Assembly (NCBI GenBank): GCA_016210375.1
Contig: JACQUH010000070.1
Coordinates: 1-8,193 of the forward strand
Reading direction: 5' to 3'
Length of the DNA stretch: 8,193 nt
Source: Chloroflexota bacterium
GTDB lineage: Bacteria > Chloroflexota > Dehalococcoidia > Lucifugimonadales > JACPCL1
Below the pieces are notes generated by a model. That model was not told the origin of the DNA, did no database searches, and saw nothing but the letters and a program-made list of their open reading frames with translations. Below, one piece after another: positions 5,192 through 8,193 of this stretch (position 1 is its first letter; every line of letters begins with the position of its first letter). A program made the translations under genes and the position numbers.

Positions 5192-6178
5192 TTATATGCT
5201 TTTGCTCACGTCCCCCACCACCCACGCCTCCGGCAACAGCCGTAGCAAGGCGTCGGCGTTGGCCTTCTCCACCGTCATCACCATACCCACCCCCATGTTG
5301 AACACCCGGAACATCTCCTCCTGTGAGACCTTACCTCGCTCCTGGATGATGCCGAAGATGGTCGGCGGCTGCCAGCTCTCATAGTCAATGCGCGCCCGCA
5401 AGCCCGGCGGCAGCGCCCGCGCCACGTTGTCCTCCAGGCCGTCGCCGGTGATGTGGCCCATGCTCTTCACCAGGGGCAATGCCGGGGCCAGCAGCGGGTA
5501 GTAGGGACGGTGCGGCTCTAGCAATGCTTCGCCCAGGGTACGGCCAAGCTCCGGGTAGCGGTCATGCAAGAGGGAAGGATCCTTGTCAAGGCCAAAGACG
5601 TGGCGCACTAGGGAGTACCCATTGGTGTGCAGGCCGCTGGAGGGCACGGCGATGAGGATGTCCCCCGCCTTCACTTTGGAGGGGTTAAGGAGCTGGGAGC
5701 GCTCCGCCACGCCCACCAGGAAGCCGCACAGCTCAAAGGCCCCCTCCTGAAAGTGGTTGGAGAGCTGGGAGGTCTCGCCGCCGATGAGGGCGCAGCCCGC
5801 CGCGCGGCATGCCTCGGCGATGCCCTTGACGATGACCGCCACCCGCTCTGGAACCATCTCCTCCATGGCGATGTAGTCCAGGAAGAAGAGGGGCTTTGCG
5901 CCGGTGGTCAGCACGTCGTTGAGGCTCTGGTTCACCACGTCGTGGCCGATGGTGTCGTAGCGCCCCATCCAGGTGGCCAGCTTGAGCTTGGTGCCGACGC
6001 CATCGGTGCTGGAGACCAGCACCGGCTCCTTGAAGCCCTCCAGCTTGAAGAGGCCGCCAAAGAGGCCGATGTCTCCCAGCACCTGGGGGCCAAAGGTGGA
6101 GCGCACGAAGGGCTTGAACAGCTCCTTGGCCCTGGCGGCGGCGTCCAGGTCCACGCCCGCGTCGCTGTAGGTGGTCAT
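5192..6178 (-). CDS. purM: Phosphoribosylformylglycinamidine cyclo-ligase (AIR synthetase) PurM
   Basis: PurM converts FGAM to AIR using ATP. This is a complete 328-residue protein, slightly shorter than the usual length of about 345. Conserved blocks are YSDAGVD (4-10), the ATP/Mg segment VSSTDGVGTKLKL (55-67), GHDVVNQSLNDVL (78-90) with FFLDY, IGGET (132-136), SSGLHTNGYSLVR (180-192), MGHITGDGLEDN (240-251) and FNMGVGMV (293-300). Two blocks deviate: the usual GGETAEMPG is GGETSQLSN, and the usual TGGGL is TGDGL. The ATG overlaps the stop of the upstream antitoxin gene as ATGA. No good Shine-Dalgarno precedes it, so translational coupling to the antitoxin is likely. Its transcription appears to rely on the higBA promoter, because purF ends in a terminator. 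The last 17 codons exist twice in the window (see 4403-4475). Confidence 0.97.
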   Translation of the reverse strand: MTTYSDAGVDLDAAARAKELFKPFVRSTFGPQVLGDIGLFGGLFKLEGFKEPVLVSSTDGVGTKLKLATWMGRYDTIGHDVVNQSLNDVLTTGAKPLFFLDYIAMEEMVPERVAVIVKGIAEACRAAGCALIGGETSQLSNHFQEGAFELCGFLVGVAERSQLLNPSKVKAGDILIAVPSSGLHTNGYSLVRHVFGLDKDPSLLHDRYPELGRTLGEALLEPHRPYYPLLAPALPLVKSMGHITGDGLEDNVARALPPGLRARIDYESWQPPTIFGIIQERGKVSQEEMFRVFNMGVGMVMTVEKANADALLRLLPEAWVVGDVSKSI

Positions 6179-6657
6179 GGGAGGGTGTTTTCCGTTGTGT
6201 CAGGCTTGGGATACCAATGTTTTCTAAGCCACTCCTCCCGAGGGCTACTCTCACGGCGCAGATTATGCACCCATTCGGCTACCTTCTCAGGCGTTGACCA
6301 ATCTGGGTAGTCTTTGTCGCTCAGAATGCCCGCGGTGTCCGTCAGGGCTTTCAACAGCTTCTCCCGTCTCGATTCCTCTGTCTCCAGATCAGCCACGGCA
6401 ACCACCAAGCGAACGCCAACAGATGCCAGTAGCGACGCTAGCTGGGCAATTGTTGGGTTGGCCTCCCCGCTTTCAAGTCTAGCAATGTACGGCTGGCTCA
6501 CGCCGCAGGATTCAGCCATCTCCCTTTGGCTCAGCCCTTTCTTCGTGCGAGCCTCCACTATGGCAAGGGCAACATCATATTTGAGAAGCGAGGCCCCATA
6601 TGCCTTGCGATACTCCTTGTCTTCCAGCGACAGGAAAGCTGATGGTGGCGTAGTCAT
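6175..6657 (-). CDS. higA: HigA-type XRE-family HTH antitoxin
   Basis: A 160-residue protein with a Cro/C1-type helix-turn-helix at about residues 31-85: ALAIVEARTKKGLSQREMAE, then the recognition helix SQPYIARLESGEANPT and IAQLASLLASVGVRL. Such proteins neutralise a RelE/HigB-like toxin and repress their own promoter. The C-terminal tail (about 95-160, with DYPDWSTPEKVAEWVHNLR) is longer than in minimal HigA and may be the toxin-binding part. It starts 33 nt after the toxin stop with an AGGGGGA ribosome binding site. Its stop TGA is formed within the purM ATG (ATGA), and its last three residues (TLP) are encoded by the CACCCTCCC leader of purM. The antitoxin gene is thus fused exactly to the purM leader. 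The symbol is by family resemblance. Confidence 0.85.
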   Translation of the reverse strand: MTTPPSAFLSLEDKEYRKAYGASLLKYDVALAIVEARTKKGLSQREMAESCGVSQPYIARLESGEANPTIAQLASLLASVGVRLVVAVADLETEESRREKLLKALTDTAGILSDKDYPDWSTPEKVAEWVHNLRRESSPREEWLRKHWYPKPDTTENTLP

Positions 6658-6690
6658 GCCAAATCCCCCTGTGCCGCAGGTATTCCTCCA

Positions 6691-7002
6691 TCAGGCATTC
6701 GGCGTGGCGCATCTCCCCCCTTGGTGTCCTGCGCGACGTTTCAGATAACCATTGAGCAGGACATAGAGTTGCCGCTGAGCATCAAAGAGGTAGAAGGCCC
6801 TGTGGCGGCCCGGGCGCAACTGCCAGATATTGTTCATCTTCTCAGCAAGACCAATCTGCACCAGGGTGGCAGACCCGCTCTCAACCAGTTTCCGCACCGC
6901 TGCCTGTATTTTGGCAGCTTCCGCTATCCTGCAAGTGGCCAGCACTCCTTTAACGTACTCCCTGAAGGGACACGAGCCTGATGGCCTCACATGTGCGATC
7001 AC
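6691..7002 (-). CDS. higB: RelE/HigB (phage Gp49-like) family toxin
   Basis: A protein of about 103 residues resembling the HigB/Gp49-like branch of RelE ribonucleases, which cut mRNA on the ribosome. Supporting motifs are NNIWQLRPGRHRAFYLF (57-73) and LYVLLNGYLKRR (79-90), matching the family's L-W-x-L-R, F-Y and L-L-x-G-[FY]-x-K-[KR] pattern. The partner lies directly downstream, giving the toxin-first order typical of higBA. The start is taken as GTG at 7002; it has only a weak ribosome binding site, and a later in-frame GTG is possible. The promoter at 7017-7046 is just upstream. Nothing suggests inactivation. Confidence 0.85.
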   Translation of the reverse strand: MIAHVRPSGSCPFREYVKGVLATCRIAEAAKIQAAVRKLVESGSATLVQIGLAEKMNNIWQLRPGRHRAFYLFDAQRQLYVLLNGYLKRRAGHQGGRCATPNA

Positions 7003-7010
7003 CTGAAAAC

Positions 7011-7046
7011 CTAGTCATTATAACTCTCTAGATTATACCCAGGCAA
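7011..7046 (-). promoter_or_regulatory. Promoter and possible operator of higBA (and of purM)
   Basis: On the minus strand, TTGCCT (7041-7046) and TATAAT (7017-7022) are separated by 18 nt, a near-consensus sigma-70 promoter ending 15 nt before the toxin GTG. A second TATAAT lies at 7032-7037. The pair forms an imperfect direct repeat, TATAATCTAG and TATAATGACTAG, which could be the HigA operator. Since a terminator closes purF just upstream, this is the most obvious promoter serving purM. Confidence 0.6.
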
Positions 7047-7069
7047 CTATTTCTGGATGCCTCATATGG

Positions 7070-7094
7070 AAAAGGGCGGGTCACCGACCCGCCC
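7070..7094 (-). terminator. Rho-independent terminator of purF
   Basis: On the minus strand GGGCGGGTC, loop GGT, GACCCGCCC is a perfect 9-bp stem followed by TTTT. It lies 29 nt after the purF stop and separates purF transcription from higBA and purM. Confidence 0.8.
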
Positions 7095-7122
7095 CCCTCA
7101 CCAGGTGCTAGCTGGACCGGCC

Positions 7123-8193
7123 CTACCGCTCCAGCGCCAGCTTGTCCATCTCTAGCTGCACCGGAATTGGGTAGTGGCCGGTGAAGCAGGCGGAGCAGAA
7201 GGTCTTGCCCTGGTCGCTGCCCACGGTCTTCAGCAGGCCCTCCACGCTCATGTAGCCCAGGCTGTCCGCGCCGATGAATCGGCGTACTTCGTCCACCGTC
7301 ATGTTGGCTGCCAGCAGCTCCCGCCGGGTGGCCATATCCACGCCGAAGTGGCACGGGTAGCGGATGGGCGGGGCGCAGACCCGCATGTGCACCTGGGTGG
7401 CACCAGCCTTGCGCAGCAGGCTCACCACCTGGGGCGTCGTGGTACCGCGCACGATGCTGTCGTCCACCACCACCACGCGCCTGCCGCTGATGACCTCTGG
7501 CAGAGGGTTGAACTTGATCTGCACCCCAAGGTCACGGATGCGCTGATCCGGCTGGATGAAGGTGCGGCCCACGTACCGATTCTTCACCAGCCCTTCGCTA
7601 TAGGGGATGCGTGACTCCTCCGCATATCCCACGGCAGCAACGGTGGCAGAGTCTGGCACACCAATAACCACGTCCGCTTCCACCGGGTGTTCACGGGCAA
7701 GTTGGCGGCCCATCTCACGCCGGGTCAGATAGGTCAGCTTGCCTTCCAGGACGCTGTCCGGGCGGGCAAAGTAGATGTGCTCAAAGACACAGGGAGAGGG
7801 CGCAGGCAGTTCGCCCTTGTAAGGGATGCTGCGCAGGCCGGTGTGGTCAATGACGACGGCCTCCCCAGGCTCAATCTCCCGGAGGAACTGCGCACCCAGG
7901 TGGTCCAGGGCGCAGCTTTCTGAGGCGATAATCCATCCGCCATTGAGCTTGCCGAGGCACAGGGGCCGCACACCACGAGGGTCTCGGATGCCCAGCAAGG
8001 TATCCTTCGTCAGCACGGCCAGGGAATAGGCCCCCTGGAGGCGCCGCATCAGGTAGCCGACTTTCTCACTCCACTCTTGCCCCGGGGCACAGGCTAGCAG
8101 GTTGGCAATGGCCTCGGAGTCGGTGCTGGAGGTAAACGTGCAGCCCATTTCAGCGAGCTCGGCGCGCAGCTCCTGGGCGTTGATGACGTTGCC
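7123..8193 (-). CDS. purF: Amidophosphoribosyltransferase PurF, C-terminal part (5' end beyond window)
   Basis: PurF makes phosphoribosylamine from PRPP and glutamine, the committed step of purine synthesis. The 356 visible codons lack roughly the first 100-115 residues, including the N-terminal catalytic Cys of the glutaminase. They cover the rest of the Ntn glutaminase domain (NVINAQELRAEL, STDSEAIANL, IRDPRGVRPL) and the phosphoribosyltransferase domain with the PRPP loop VVVVDDSIVRGTTT (fragment residues 240-253). Cysteines at fragment positions 135 (PCVFEHIYF), 281 (YPCHFG), 333 and 336 (CSAC) match the four [4Fe-4S] ligands of the Bacillus-type enzyme, so an oxygen-sensitive cluster is expected. 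It is followed by a strong terminator. Confidence 0.98.
   Translation of the reverse strand, partial: GNVINAQELRAELAEMGCTFTSSTDSEAIANLLACAPGQEWSEKVGYLMRRLQGAYSLAVLTKDTLLGIRDPRGVRPLCLGKLNGGWIIASESCALDHLGAQFLREIEPGEAVVIDHTGLRSIPYKGELPAPSPCVFEHIYFARPDSVLEGKLTYLTRREMGRQLAREHPVEADVVIGVPDSATVAAVGYAEESRIPYSEGLVKNRYVGRTFIQPDQRIRDLGVQIKFNPLPEVISGRRVVVVDDSIVRGTTTPQVVSLLRKAGATQVHMRVCAPPIRYPCHFGVDMATRRELLAANMTVDEVRRFIGADSLGYMSVEGLLKTVGSDQGKTFCSACFTGHYPIPVQLEMDKLALER

Noticed and set aside
5132..5192. purN expected after purM
   Set aside because: No glycinamide formyltransferase motifs appear anywhere between purM and purH; purN or purT must be elsewhere or absent.
4403..5258. Integrase-mediated element with attachment sites in purM
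   Set aside because: The duplicated ends look like att sites, but the matches contain spread-out synonymous changes and no sharp identical core. No integrase or transposase gene is present.

Overview
This is an 8.2 kb piece of a GC-rich bacterial chromosome in which every supported gene lies on the minus strand. The backbone is de novo purine biosynthesis. In transcription order (high to low coordinates) it holds the C-terminal three quarters of purF, a complete purM, and the first 191 codons of purH. PurF has the four cysteines of the iron-sulfur (Bacillus-type) subfamily. C-rich palindromic repeats of the kind common in Chloroflexota, together with the GC content, make a Chloroflexota (Dehalococcoidia-like) origin plausible. 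That is an inference, not something shown directly.

The pur genes are separated by accessory genes. Between purF and purM, after a clear purF terminator, sits a HigB/HigA-type toxin-antitoxin pair with its own near-consensus promoter. The antitoxin stop overlaps the purM start as ATGA, so purM looks translationally coupled to the antitoxin. Downstream of purM is a small PD-(D/E)xK nuclease-like gene, then a leftover second copy of the purM 3' end. Next come a hairpin and a palindromic repeat, a complete thiamine-diphosphate enzyme gene (acetolactate synthase-like), and more copies of the same repeat. After these are a truncated NotI-family restriction endonuclease relic, a uracil-DNA-glycosylase-superfamily-like gene, a leftover second copy of the purH 5' end, and a hicB-hicA pair whose hicA is frameshifted. 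Intact purH then starts with TTG.

The most striking feature is the paired gene-end remnants. The purM remnant (49/52 nt identical to the live purM end) differs only at synonymous positions. The purH remnant (66/72 nt over 24 codons, plus its ribosome binding site) has four synonymous codon changes and one Glu/Asp change. Both copies in each pair therefore look like products of selected pur genes from different lineages, not slipped duplications that drifted. The simplest reading is that defence-like cassettes (nuclease; hicBA) arrived attached to a homologous pur gene end. They would have recombined into the resident gene on one side and joined illegitimately on the other, leaving the resident end stranded. 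The purF-purM junction carries a third cassette fused exactly into the purM leader. The window thus looks like a purine operon used as a repeated docking place for toxin-antitoxin and restriction-type modules.
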